Source of the DNA: Coptis chinensis
Taxonomy: Eukaryota > Streptophyta > Magnoliopsida > Ranunculales > Ranunculaceae
Direction: 5' to 3'
DNA: 64,000 bases
NCBI GenBank assembly: GCA_015680905.1
Contig: CM027379.1
Coordinates: forward strand, 100,863,001 to 100,927,000
The notes under the pieces were generated by a model, which was given only the letters and a program-made list of their open reading frames with translations, was not told the origin of the DNA and did no database searches. Position numbers and translations under genes: made by a program. Below are positions 1 through 11,345 of the stretch, in pieces. The number at the start of each line of letters is the position of its first letter. The stretch's first letter is position 1.

Positions 1-1753
1 TGCTACTGGTACAGCACAGTCAGAAATTTCTTTTATCATATTTCTTTTTTCTAGTTGCCTCTAGGAGATACTAGATGTTATACTAACTCCCTGTAACTTC
101 TTTCTTTTACTATAGTTGCATTGGTTTGATTGAGAAGTTTGTACATAGACCAGAAGGAAAATATGTGTTTCTTTGTTAAAGGAATTTTATATTTCTCTTC
201 TACTTATGTTTTGTGGAAGTAATCGAGTTCATCAATACTATTGGTATGTTAGTCAAGCAGTGTGCTTTTGTCGACCACCCTGTAGGTATGCGAGTGAATG
301 ATTTCATCTGACTGGTCTTCTTGCTAATCCAACCAGCTAAGTGGAACCCCAACAGGAGTTGGTTTACTCATCTATTTTGAGTAGTTGAAAGTTTGACAGG
401 TTCGGCTACATAACTGGCCAAGTTGTTATTATGCTGGATGACAACCATTAAGGCCTCCTAACTTTGGTTAAATTTTGGATGTTCCTTCCTGTTTCCATCA
501 TTGACTAGAACTAGGCAGCTGCAATTTCCTGTCAGAATGTGTAACTACCAGCCCACATATACGATACTCTTAAATACTGTGGACGTCGTAGTATTTAAAT
601 TTCGTTGTAGTGTTGTACGTCGTGTCAGCCTGTAACACAATAATCTTATCTCTACACTATATGATAGCCGGGTATTTAGGAACCCTTCTCCACTCTCGAG
701 TAGGCAATTTGTAATCTCTATAGTTGCTCAATTTTGAAACACCTCCCTTACAAAAATTTAGAACAAACCCCTATTTATTAATAATTTAGAAAAACCTCCC
801 TAATATCACTTAAATTATATAATTGTTCCCAATTTCCCTCGGAACAAACTCTCTTTTATTAATAATTTAGAAAAATCTTTCTAATGTCACTTAAATAACA
901 TAATTATTTCCTATTAAAAAAAATAGATGAGCCTTTTCTACATAATTACAATTAGAATCCAAAAAAATCATGTTAACTATCAAATTCGAGAGACGGGTTT
1001 TAAGATTTTAAGACTTTAGAAAAAAAAAAAAAAAAAAAACCAATGCGCAGCATGGTTTGCATACTTGTGAGAAACTATGGACAATTCTACAACAGCTTAA
1101 TACGAGGCCAGTATTGTATCAGCGCAGTGAAAGACTTTGTTTAACAAATAAAAATTGTTTATTATTGCTAAATGTGATTATAATCGTCGACCTATCTTTC
1201 ATATTCGTGATTTGTCAATTTTTTAATTCTCAAACCTTTCATACTCATGCTTAGTCTAACTAGTATCTTTGGCTGGGCCACTTGATGTACTGGCTGATTT
1301 TGTATTCATCTTCCCATAGGATCAGTTAAACAAATTGTGCTTATCACAATTGAACAAAGTGTGCGTCTAGTGTGTGTGGGGTGGGGTGTACTACTAGTTA
1401 AACCCCTTAGTTATATTGATTGCAGTTTACCACTGATCAAATGAAGTAAAGAACATAAAAAGGTATATCAGTAGAAAAAGATACCTCTGATTTCTCTTAA
1501 TTAATGAGTTTCATTTGTTGGAAACGAATTAATTTTTACCTTTTATGAAAATTTTATGAAGATTCGAAGTTTACAATACATTGGGAATTTTGCAATTCAC
1601 TCAACGCCCGTGTTTAATGGTTGCCAATAAAAAAAACACGGTTTTACTTATGATTTGCGGTATTTACATCATATTTTATGGGATTGGGACTCTTTTGATA
1701 AAAGGGCATAACAAAAATAGTTATTCTATTTGTGTTCTTCTTCAATAATATGG
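1..1753. other. Intergenic DNA, no gene recognised
   Basis: AT-rich sequence with many stops in all frames. The start could be the 3' flank of a gene outside the window, but I see no coding exon. It contains a run of about 20 A at 1020-1040 and a degenerate direct repeat at 765-925. The only ORF here (1057-1254) is AT-rich and matches nothing I know. Confidence 0.6.
765..925. repeat. Two tandem copies of an approx. 81-bp AT-rich unit
   Basis: The string TTATTAATAATTTAGAAAAA starts at 775 and recurs at 856 with small changes. Sequence on both sides of it is also shared (AACAAACYCY before, CTAATRTCACTTAAAT after). This is a simple local duplication with no function visible. Confidence 0.75.
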
Positions 1754-1761
1754 GTTTACAC

Positions 1762-2737
1762 TAGGGGTGGGCAATGGGCCGGGTCGGGCTAGCCATTTAA
1801 AGCCTTTTAGTTATTAGGGCCGGGTCGGGCCGGGTCATAAGTCTAAATTTCAAGCCCTGACCCTATTCTAAGCCCTCTTTAACAGTTTAGGGGGCCGAAT
1901 TTTTGGCCTATATATATTCTTCTTTTTATTAAATGGGTTTTAAAACTCATTTTATATTAAAAAAATTTCAAAGATTTGCAAACTCAAAGTCCCACCACTT
2001 TGAAATTTGAATAACAACCAATCTAGTAATAATTTTTGATAAGTCCAACAATTTAAAATGCATATCCACAATCTACCAATAATTTAAAATGCATATCCAC
2101 AATCTAATAAACTGAAGTACATAGAGACTCATATTTATATTTCAAAATTACAGTTAAAATGCACAAGACACATTTTGGAATGAGCTTTCACTGACATAAA
2201 TCCGTTATTTCTTGTACTCAAATCTCACCAAAATTACATTTAAACATTGAAGAACGCAAAGACAAATAAGAGTATGGAATGAGTTTTTACTGACGTCAAC
2301 CTATTTTTCATTAGGCTAGTGCCCATTGCTCATTATTGTTCTTGGCGACTAGGTTAGACGGGGAGTTGTGAGGTGTACATGAGTTGTGAGATAGAAACAA
2401 TTAGGTTTACAAGTTTTTATGATATAAGACAAGTTATTAGAAGTACCCATACGGTAAGTGATAAATTACAAAGGACAGTGTTATTTTAATTGAAAATATG
2501 TAACAAAGAGTTGAATAGTTTTAGTTGTGTATTTTATAGTGAAATTATAACTAGGGCTTGGTTAGGGTCGGGCCTATGTTTCAGAACCTTAGTCCTCACC
2601 CTGCCTTAGAAGGCAATAGGGCCGGGTCGGCCCTGTCCTAAACTCTGTGAGGGCTTTAGTTGTAAGGGCTTTATAGGGCTTAGGGTCGGGTCGGTCAGGG
2701 CCGGATTAGGGTCGTTAGGGCCAAATTCCCACCCCTA
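1762..2737. mobile_element. Non-autonomous hAT-type DNA transposon (976 bp)
   Basis: The ends are inverted repeats: TAGGGGTGGGCAATGGGCC at the left and, on the other strand, TAGGGGTGGGAATTTGGCC at the right. They are flanked by a perfect 8-bp target duplication GTTTACAC (1754-1761 and 2738-2745). An 8-bp duplication with a TAGGGGTGGG terminus is the usual signature of hAT superfamily elements. Both subterminal regions are rich in GGGCCGGGTCGGG-type motifs, while the middle is AT-rich. There is no transposase ORF, so it must have been moved in trans by an autonomous relative. The element has not been disrupted since insertion. Confidence 0.88.
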
Positions 2738-2745
2738 GTTTACAC

Positions 2746-3297
2746 CCCATTAGGCACGGAGACGAGGTGTCAAGAATTTTCACATTCCACAGTAATAAAA
2801 TATGGTGAGAGAAAAACATTTATGGTAGTGAGGTGGGCCGCGAAAACAAAAAAACAGGACGGCATGGTCTTGCCGCAAAAGTCTTAACCCCTTTATCTTT
2901 TTTTTTTCTCACTTTCATAATCTAAACACCTGTGGCAATATGGTACTATGATATCGCATATCCCACGGAAACACATTGTCGTGTGCGTGTGCATGTGCGT
3001 GTGCATATGAATATTGTGGGAGCAGGCTGCCGTGAGAATGGAGTAATTGCGGGAACTGGCTGGCATGCGCGTGATGAGTCGACCAATTCCTCTACCCCAC
3101 TTCTTCCTCTTATCATTTTTTCACTATTCCCACCTAGGTCCCTAGCTTTGGTTAGTTAGTAGCTGGGCCGAAATAGAACTAGTGCTCAGTAAGTGGTGTC
3201 GATATTAGGTTGGAGCTATGAAGAGATGCTCCTAGTTACCGAGTAGCTAGTTCAGTTGATGATTCGTTCAGCCGCTTGCTCGCTTTCAACAGTGAAA
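2746..3297. other. Intergenic, flank of element A
   Basis: No supported gene. A short purine-pyrimidine alternating repeat of GTGTGC and GTGCAT units lies at 2979-3008. The region ends at the probable target duplication of element A (GTCAG, 3298-3302). Confidence 0.5.
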
Positions 3298-3302
3298 GTC
3301 AG

Positions 3303-3825
3303 TGTAAAGGTGTTGTTTGGTTTTCCCTTACAAACAGTCAATGGGGGACTGGAATATGTTGTTGGATGGACCGAGTTCGACTTGAGAGCGAACTGCCTAC
3401 GTATCTTACTCTTGGTTTTGTGGGGGAGAGTAGAATCGTCCGGGCGAAGTTCATAGGGGAGGTATTTATAGATATCGAGTGTATCCTTACCCACCACGTG
3501 TAAAGGGTGTCCCAAACGAGGGTGGAGATTAGGGTAACATGTGAGAAACCGGCCCTCATAGTCCTTTGTAATGATGTGGAGTGTCAGTCTGTATAAGTAG
3601 CTTGCGGCCGTGACCAGTGGCTGACGGCAAAGATATGTGCAAGTACACCTTTAGTCATGATTGCTTCTGGAAAGGGTATCTGTGTCACTTCCTAGCGTAG
3701 TTCGCGTGATACTGCGATCTGTCTGTAGCGTTCTACTAGCTCATGGATGTGACCTGGATCCATAGGTCGATGTGTCATTTCCACCATGTTAGCGCGTCTT
3801 TGGATAGAGAATATCACTCCCTATC
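3303..3825 (-). repeat. Element A 3' LTR
   Basis: Matches 15843-16370. In plus-strand reading it opens with TGTAAAGGTGTTGTTTGG and ends near ATATCACTCCCTATC, where the other copy has ATATCACTCCCCTACA. A TATA box (TATAAATA on the minus strand) is at 3463-3470. The purine-rich tract expected upstream of a 3' LTR is visible on the minus strand as CGGAGGGGGTCA at 3826-3838. The distal end has drifted, so the boundary is good to a few bases only. Confidence 0.82.
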
Positions 3826-4207
3826 TGACCCCCTCCGATGGGTTGTGAAAAAGCGACAGAGAGAGATCGAGAAGCGTAGCGTGAAGTATGCTAGAGGTGG
3901 AAATTTCCAACGATCTGTGAGGAGTGGCTCGTGTTAACCATGTGAGCTGGTGGGTGCAAACGTTTGACGCGTGTTCAAAGACGCGTGATGATCCGGCGAT
4001 TCGAGAAGAAAACGTGCCACCCCATTTTTTTGGGATGTGAAAAGACAGGACAGTTGGTTGGAAGTCGTGGGCAGCTAGGGCTGGGGTGTAATCATGATGT
4101 CTTGGAAACTGGAGGGGCGGTTGCTCAAAAATTTCACTTGCTCTTTTGAAACTTCATTTGGCTGCTTCGTCTGGTAGACACAACTTCATTACCGCATCAT
4201 CCTTCAG

Positions 4208-6463
4208 GTTAGTTCTCTGCCATTGTTGAACCTCTGCTTCTTGTTTCGTGCTAAGCCTCTGTTCTAGAGTTGTTAGGATACCCTGTTAGTTACTAGTAGC
4301 TAGACTTGTTAGGGCTAGAAGAAAAAATGTCTGACTCCAATGACACTCGATCTAATGAGGTTCGTGAAGTTTCTCTTGGCTGGGATGACGAAGATGATGA
4401 GAAAGATGAGGTGGCTAAGGGGGCTAGTAGTGAGGAAGATGTGGCTCGATCTGCGTTTGTAGCTGCTGAATCTAGCACTTCGTGTTGTGGAGGGTAGGGT
4501 CGCCTTCTTGGCCGCCGCTTCAGTATCGTGGATAGACATGCTTTGAGGGCGTTCCCATATCTGAGAAAGAAATATGGGATAACCCTAAGCGATCTGGAGA
4601 TCCATGAGCCTGACTAGAACGCTCTGGTTTATAGTGATAGGTACACCCCACCAAATCATGGGGTGATCATCTGTGAGGGACAGCTGAGGGTGCACATGAC
4701 GATCTGATTCTCAAGCCGGTTTCGCGAAGTTCCGAACGGCTGTGGCAAGGCGCCTGTTCAGTTTGTGGGTAACACGTGGCGATTATTCAAGGTTTTTGAC
4801 CTATTGAATGCCAGCAGTGAGTACCGAATCGAGGTCACTGATGTTATCGAGCACTACCTCGTAAAGCGATCTAGGTCGCTGAACTTTAGCTTGCAAACTC
4901 GAGCTACGCTGTCGGGCGTTCTGGATGGTAAGAGTAACGAGTCGTGGGACAAACGACCGTTGCTCCTTGTAGGAAGCTACTGTGCTAGCAGGTTCAGTGT
5001 GGACCATAAAATATGCGACTTTACTGGTGGGTACCAGTACGTTGTCTGATGATGTCAACTTGGTTTTGTTGAACTTATATTGAAACTGTTGTCTTGTTGC
5101 CTATGCAGATATCCACCTGAAAAGGGAGTCGAGCCGACAGGTGATCGAGAAGTTCGCTAGGGCCGACGCTGAAGTTGAGAAACAAAAGCAAAGCTACCGG
5201 AAGTTGCTCATTTCTTTTGAAGAGCAGAGGACCCGCAATTAGGGAGAAAAGACAAGTCGCGAAAGCCGAGCAGGGGGGGTAAGGTGGCGGGAAGATGTCG
5301 AAGAAAGCTGCGGATGGAGAAGCGTAAGAGTGATCACGGTGAGACGAGGGAAGACAGCATCGAGGCCGTCATCGGGGTGAAGCGAATTCTTTGGAAGTCT
5401 TTGGGGCCTCTGGGTCTGGAGTGGGGAAGGGCCGAGAGGACGCTCCTTTCGATGTGGATGACGTTCTCTTTGGCGTTGAGTCTCGACCTGCGAAGGTTGT
5501 GAGGGTGGCCGGTGAGACCGCGACGGGTGGTGAAGTCGAATCGGGGAAGCGGCTGCTCGCGAACTTCGAGGGCGCAGGCCGATGCCGACGACCGGCGTCT
5601 AGGTGAGGACGCCCCGGAGGTTGTCCCGGAGGTCGCTCGACCTAGGGTTGTTGGAGATCCCTTTGGCAAGATGAAGGGAAAGGTTGGTGCAAGAGAGACT
5701 GGTAAGGGGCACTCCAAGATCGAAAAGACGAAGCCGGAGGGTAACCCGATGTACATCGGCGAAGGTGATCGGGAAGAAGCGCTATGTGAAGAGGTCGGTT
5801 GCAGCTACAAGTCCGCACCCATAGCCGCTTGCTGTTTGCCGGAGGGATGACCACGACGGTGATAGGAAGGACTTGGATGCTAAGGAGCTGGAGTCGATCC
5901 TGAGGGGGATGGATAAGGTGATGTGCCTGGTAAGTAACCTTTGCACTCTACTTGACTGTGTTATCGCGTTACATGCTGTTGTTTGATAAAAATGTGATAT
6001 GTTGTGCGAGCTGTCGCAGTTGATCGCTAGGTACCAGAAGCTGAAGACGGCCGCGTAGATCGCTGACCTGGAGAAGGCAGAGGTTGAGTCGCTAAGGGAC
6101 GAACCGGTCGAATCTGGCCGCGTGCAACAGCCGTGAAGGCCGAATGGATGGTGAGGCTCCCACCACCGCCCGACTCTGGAGAGGACCTCTGCAGTGAATG
6201 AGTCGATCGGGTTGAAGCATGAGGTGGAGGCGTTGAGGGGCCAGCTCGTCGCGGCAAACACCTATGCTGAACGATGTAAGACTTCCACCCTGCAAGCGAA
6301 AGAGGCCTATCTCACCATCCGTGCTGAGGTGGAGGAGCTAGAAAAGAAGATGGACGACCTGCAGGAGGAGCGGGAACGCCGAACCGGAGAACTCGGCTTA
6401 ACCGCTCGAAGATGCCGGCTCTGTTCTGCGATCGTCGCCCCCCTCATCGGGTGTGATGAGTGA
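4208..6463 (+). pseudogene. Antisense gene of element A, copy 1 (gypsy-type transposon domain plus coiled coil)
   Basis: This gene lies on the strand opposite to gag-pol. A likely 5'-UTR intron starts at 4208 (TTCAG then GTTAGT). The ATG is at 4327 and opens an acidic, Ser-rich leader (MSDSNDTRSN). After a stop near 4495 comes a domain of about 170 residues up to 5026 with the string CGKAPVQFVGNTWRLFKVFD. It resembles the plant family called 'putative gypsy-type transposon' (Transposase_28); that family name is from memory. An intron at 5027-5108 follows, then a charged middle part, another intron at about 5930-6019, and a heptad-rich C-terminal coiled coil at 6194-6463. At least five in-frame stops or frameshifts make it a pseudogene. 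The same layout occurs in element B (50833-53013). Confidence 0.7.
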
Positions 6464-7088
6464 AAGCTTCCGTGGGTCCGCGAAGCTCAGCGTGGTTGCC
6501 GCCGAGGCGTACCGTGGGCGCCCTCGGTGATCCATGCTCCGTCTCCGCCTTGAATGTCTCTTTGGAGAAGATCCGACGAAATTGTTTAGAACTTTTTTGT
6601 TATTGTGTGGTGGTCTTTGGGTCTCGGCCGTAAAACATAAATTTGGTTTCCTAGGTTGGCTCAGGCGACTCATTTTTCTGCTTTGCTATTGATCATGATA
6701 CTTGGTAACTAATCGCTTTGGATTTCCGAGTGCTCTCTCAAAGAAGACGGTTAGTTAATGGAATCAGGCGCCCTTTATGTCGTTAGGTCGCTCTTTTTAT
6801 GAATGTGAACCTTGTTTCTTTTGCTTTCTACACTTAGTCTTGTGTATGATAAGAATGTTTGTATTTGTAAGCATGTGCATGCTGTTGCGATCTAAACGGT
6901 GTGCGAAGTCGCCGTCTCTATGAGAGGCCTTAGGAGTTCGTACTCTGGAGCGTCCTGAACTATAGTGCGTGCGTGGCACGTGTCGAGATGTGGGCGGTCG
7001 GGAGATATGAAATGATGGCTGCCAGGTTGGCTGGCGTTTGGTGTCTCGATGCCATAATGGTGTGCCTTGGGAAGAGACATTTCGTGGG
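6464..7088 (+). other. Spacer between antisense gene copies, promoter region of copy 2
   Basis: No ORF of note. The first part corresponds loosely to the 3' flank of copy 2: both have a GTTTGSCTGAGCRA- or TTGGCTCAGGCGA-like string followed by T-rich sequence. The last 100 bases lead into a TATA box at 7089-7096. Confidence 0.45.
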
Positions 7089-7096
7089 TATAAATA
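7089..7096 (+). promoter_or_regulatory. TATA box of antisense gene copy 2
   Basis: TATAAATA in the context GGGTATAAATACGACC. A pyrimidine-rich leader (CTTCTTGTTCTTCCTGCTGC and following) begins about 30 bases downstream, which is the spacing seen in plant core promoters. The promoter lies inside element A and points away from its own LTR promoter. Confidence 0.6.
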
Positions 7097-7202
7097 CGAC
7101 CGGTCTTGGGAGAGCAACGACATTTGCTCTTCTTGTTCTTCCTGCTGCGGCTGCTCCTCTTTCCTCTTTCTTCTGTTTTGCTCTGCTTTCCCGTTTACTC
7201 AG

Positions 7203-7287
7203 GTACGTTTATCTTTTCTTCGTTTAGATCATGAATGTAAAGGTTACTGGCTGTTCTAACCAGCTTTCTATTGTTTTCTGTGCTTAG
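7203..7287 (+). other. 5'-UTR intron of antisense gene copy 2
   Basis: The donor is CTCAG then GTACGT at 7203 and the acceptor is TGTGCTTAG ending at 7287. The ATG follows eight bases later at 7296. A like-placed intron sits before the antisense gene ATG in element B (53150 down to 53027, minus strand) and probably in copy 1 of this element (from 4208). Confidence 0.6.
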
Positions 7288-7295
7288 CTTCCGCT

Positions 7296-8284
7296 ATGGC
7301 TCAGTGCTTCCCATACGTCAGAGGAGAAGGGAGTGCAAGAGAGAGTTCCCCTCTGCTCATGGAGGAGATGGAGTTCCGTCCTTATGTGCATGGGGACCGT
7401 GGTAAAAGGAAAGTTGTGGCGTCTGGGGGCAAGAAGAGCAAGCGATCCAAGGGATCAGGTCGCTCGACGGGCGGCATTGTGTTCAGGTCGCCGCAGCGAG
7501 CGGAAGGTTCCTATTGGGCTGCTGATGGAAGCGACGACCTAGGGCAAGGTCGTCACGTCGCTAGTGAGAGTTTGCTCCCTCGTGTCGGGGGTGTGGGGAG
7601 TGAATTCTACTACGTGGGGAGAACGGGGAAGAAACGTGCTGTAAAACGCTCTGATTGCAGCTTCCACTCAGCGCCCATAACGACTAGTCTGCTGAAGGGG
7701 ATCGTGTTAGATGGGGACAGAGCTGAAGTCGAGGATGAAGATATGGAGACGCTGCTGGGGACCATGGATATGGCAAGTTATTTGGTAAGTGTTTCTCTGT
7801 CAGCTTTGCCGCTTTGTTTCTTAAGTGATTATGATTATGACTTTGTCCTTGTAGTTTCTGGCTGGGTATGATAAGCTCAAGAACGCCGCGGTAACGCGGT
7901 CGACATCGATGTCAACTCCCGGTCGAAAGGGGATGCTTGCGAGTTGCTTGGGGGGCTGACAAGAGGAAGCTGGACGCGATGACGGCGAAACACCGTGCTG
8001 CTGCTGACGAGAACGCTAGACTGGTCGCTGCAATGGTTGAGCTGCAAATGGAGGTAGCGGAAGTCACTGAGTACGCTAAGCGATGTCAGCGGGTTGCTCG
8101 CAAAGCTCAAAGCGCGTATACCACGGCCTGTAGCGAGTACGCCAAGCTGGCCGAGAAGTATTGTCATCTGACAAAGGCAGACGGGGCTCAAGGGATGGGT
8201 ATGCGCGTTGTTCTGCGGGCTGCGAGGCACGTTCCTTCGACCAGCACTGCTCCTCAGGACAAACATGTGGTTGCGGCTCCGTGA
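7296..8284 (+). pseudogene. Antisense gene of element A, copy 2 (lacks the N-terminal domain)
   Basis: Exon 1 runs from ATG 7296 to 7784 and encodes 163 residues, basic and Ser/Gly-rich in the middle (KRKVVASGGKKSKRSKGSGR). A 70-base intron (7785-7854, GTAAGT to TTGTAG) keeps the frame and is followed by FLAGYDKLKNAA. Copy 1 has LSQLIARYQKLKTAA at the same place, so the two copies are homologous. A stop at about 7960 and a frameshift separate this from the C-terminal coiled coil (7937-8284), which is rich in Ala, Glu, Lys and Leu. Compared with copy 1 the whole transposon-type domain is missing and translation would start directly in the linker. The function is unknown. A shared coiled coil suggests a protein that binds itself or a partner; that is inference. 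Confidence 0.65.
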
Positions 8285-8639
8285 TGGTGATTTCTCTTCT
8301 TGGTAAGAAACTTGGTTCGTGTTGTAGTGACTATGTCTGTTCTTTGCCCCTATGAGGGTTAAACATTAGAGCTGTGTTTTCAGGTTTGCCTGAGCAATTC
8401 GCCTTTGTTTGATACAGAGAACTGGTATCCACGAAAGTGGTAGTTCGTTAACTTTTCTTTCTTTGTTCACCGCTCCGATCTGGATTTCCTGGGTAAACCC
8501 AGCAGATCGGTGGGTTTGAACTGATTACCTGAAACTGGTTGTATAGCTTCATGGTAAATGTATGCTTAATGTTTATCTTTTGCTTGACTGCTTGTAGCTA
8601 TTACTCTATTACTCTGTTCATTGGGCTTGTTTCAGAGAT
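8285..8639 (+). other. 3' flank of antisense gene copy 2
   Basis: T-rich sequence with a TTTTCAGGTTTGCCTGAG segment and no ORF. It is probably the 3' UTR of the antisense gene and leads straight into the tandem-repeat array. Confidence 0.4.
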
Positions 8640-9975
8640 GTGCTCTCGTAAGGCGTTATGCTTGTGTAGTATTGCTCGGGAGAGCGATCTAGGAGATGTA
8701 AGTGTCCGATTAGTTTAGACTTAGGGAGCTCGTGACCCTGCGAGTTCCTGAGGGCGTGTTGCTCGCTGAGAGCGTTCTGACGTAGTTGATCCTAGGAGTA
8801 GAGGTCCTCAACTAGCGAGGCTCGGAGAGGCTATGAGCCTGTAAGCTCCCCGAGAGCGTTCGCCGAGAGCGTGTAGCCCGAAGGCGTCCGCTCACGAGCA
8901 TTCTCATTTGAGTTGATCCTAGTTGTATAGGTCCTCAACTAGCGAGACTCGGAGAGGATGTGAGCTTGTAAGCTCCTGAGAGCGTGTGTAGCCCCTGAGG
9001 GCGTGCTGCTCCTGAGAGCGTTCTCGCTGAGTTGATCCTATGAATATAGGTCCTCAACTAGCGTGTAGCCCCTGAGGGCATGCTGCTCCTGAGAGCGTTC
9101 TCGCTGAGTTGATCCTAGTTGTATAGGTCCTCAACTAGCGAGACTTCGGAGAGGGTGTGAGCTTGTAAGCCCCCGAGGCGTGTGTAGCCCCGAGGCGTCT
9201 TTGCTCCCGAGCGTTTCGAGAGTTGATCCTATGAGTATAGGTCCTCAACTAGCGTGTAGCCCCTGAGGGCATGCTGCTCCTGAGAGCGTTCTCGCTGAGT
9301 TGATCCTAGTTGTATAGGTCCTCAACTAGCGAGACTCGGAGAGGCTGTGAGCTTGTAAGCTCCTGAGAGCGTGTGTAGCCCCTGAGGGCGTGCTGCTCCT
9401 GAGAGCGTTCTCGCTGAGTTGATCCTATGAGTATAGGTCCTCAACTAGCGTGCGCCCCGAGGGCATGCCGCCTCTCGAGGCGTTTCTCGCCGAAGTTGAT
9501 CCTAGTTGTATAGGTCCTCAACTAGCGAGACTCGGAGAGGTTGTGAGCTTGTAAGCTCCTGAGAGCGTGTGTAGCCCCCGTCTTTGCCTCTGAGGCGTTC
9601 TCGCTGAGTTGATCCTATGAGTATAGGTCCTCAACTAGCGAGACTCGGAGAGGCTGTGAGCCTGTAAGCTCCCCCGAGAGGCGTTACGCTTTCGGAGAGG
9701 CGTGTGTAGCCCCGAGGGTGTCGCCTCGAGGCGTTCTCGCCGAGTTGATCCTATGATTATAGGTCCTCAACTAGCGAGACTTCGGAGAGGCTGTGGACTG
9801 TTCGGAAATCACGAGAAGTTTGTGAGCTATAAGTATAGGTCGTAAGCGAGACTCGAAGAGGCGTGTGTAGCCTCTCCGGCGTCTTTGCTCACGAGAGCGT
9901 TCTCGTTGAAGTTGATCCTAGGAGTATAGGTCCTCAACTAGCGAGATTCGGAGAGGCTGTGAGCCTGTAGGCAGT
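8640..9975. repeat. Dimeric tandem-repeat array in the 3' region of element A
   Basis: Eleven copies of a core (GTTGATCCTA, 8 variable bases, then GGTCCTCAACTAGCG) start at 8785, 8912, 9031, 9108, 9222, 9299, 9418, 9495, 9608, 9744 and 9911. Spacing alternates between 77 and about 113-119 bases through the middle. The variable bases alternate in step: GTTGTATA cores are followed by the long spacer and TGARTATA cores by the short one. The repeating unit is therefore a dimer of about 196 bp. Each core can fold, since GTTGA pairs with TCAAC and CCTA with TAGG. Linkers carry variants of GAGACTCGGAGAGGCTGTGAG and GAGAGCGTGTGTAGCCC. Arrays at this site are known in Tat elements and can seed satellite DNA. 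Confidence 0.88.
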
Positions 9976-10189
9976 GCATATGGTGCTTGCGGTGCGAGTG
10001 GCGTGGCTTGGAGATGCGAGTAAATACCGCAATCTATGATAACAATCTTGAGTATCTGACACTTGAACTTGTAGCAAATGGAAACATGAATTACAAAACA
10101 TAATGCAACTACTGGTAAAACTTTTTTAACAAGTACGTGTTCCAAGGTCGTGGCAATAACTTCCCCTCTTGGGTTTTAATCCAATACGC

Positions 10190-11345
10190 TCCATTGCCAA
10201 CTACGCGTTCCACTATGTAAGGGCCTTCCCACGTTGGCACTAGCTTAGAGTCATCTTGAGTTTTTTTTTAAGACTATATCCCCAGGTTGAAAAGATCGAG
10301 GATGTACTCGTTTGTTGTAGGACCGCTTTAGGATTTGTTGGTAGGATGCTACTCTGATAGCTGCTAGACCGCGCCGTTCTTCGAGGAGATCGACCTCTCG
10401 AGCTAATACCGAGTCATTATGACCTGACTCGACAAGCTCAGATCGGGTTATCGTGATTGTCAGCTCGGTGGGGATGACGGCTTCTATGCCATAACATAAA
10501 GAAAATGGTGATTCATCGGTGCTGGAGCGAGCTGTGGTGCGGTGAGCCCATAGTATGCTCTCGAGCTGATTTGGCCATTGTCTTTGTTCTTTTCAATCTT
10601 TTTCTTCAAATTTTCTAGAATGGCTTTGTTGCTGGCCTCTGCCTGTCCATTGCTTTGAGCGTACTAGGGAGTGGAGAATGCATGAACGATTTTCCACTTG
10701 GCCAGGAACTCTCTGACTATTTTGCCCTTGAACTGGGAACCGTTGTCCATCACTAGTGTGTGTGGTAAGCCGAATCTGGTGATGATATGAGTCCAAATGA
10801 AATTCCTGACATGTGAGTCTTTGACGTGTGCCAACGGAACTGCTTCGACCCACTTAATGAAGTAATCTGTGGTAGCTAAGACAAAGCGGAAGCCGGTACT
10901 TTTCTGAGGGATGAATGGTCCCATAATGTCCATACCTCACATGTGGAACGGCCAAGGGCTTGTGATGTTGATCAGCTCGCGGGCTGACTGTATGATATTG
11001 TGACCAAATGTTTGACATTTGACACACTTGAGGACATACGTTTTGGCATCAATCTGCATACGGGGCCAGAAGTATCCTTAGGAGATCACTTTATGGGCCA
11101 ACAAGCGACCTCCAGCATGATTTCCACACTCTCCTTCATGAATTTCAAATAAAATTAATCGGCGGCCTTGTTCGATCGATGCATCTCGGATGATGAGGTC
11201 CCCCAGCGGATTTGCGAAATAATCTGTCATTTACCAAACAATAGCTACGTGCCTGGTGCGGCATCTTCCTGGCTTTGGTACGCTCATCATCGGGGCGTAC
11301 CATCAATGTATCTTGTTTAATAGGCTGCATCCACATCTGGCTCAT
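10190..11345 (-). pseudogene. Element A integrase remnant
   Basis: Read on the minus strand from 11345. The zinc-binding part is only partly visible: a VKCVKCQ pair survives near 11030. The catalytic core carries the three expected acidic residues, in GMDIMGPF (about 10925), MDNGSQF (about 10745) and NGQAEASNK (about 10630). The last is the conserved Glu region. Stops interrupt it at several points, including just upstream of MDIMGPF and near 10665. The C-terminal domain is badly decayed. When intact it would insert the element's cDNA into the genome. Confidence 0.8.

Noticed and set aside
1020..1040. Poly(A) tail of a LINE or SINE
   Set aside because: A run of about 20 A, but no LINE coding sequence, no promoter boxes and no target duplication found around it.
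5334..5756. 140-codon ORF on the minus strand (also 5782-6261)
   Set aside because: Shadow frames opposite the antisense gene of element A; GC-rich sequence gives long chance ORFs.
8640..9975. CRISPR-like array
   Set aside because: Regularly spaced repeats with inverted-repeat cores, but the spacers are themselves repeated and drift, the genome is a plant, and the array sits inside a retrotransposon.
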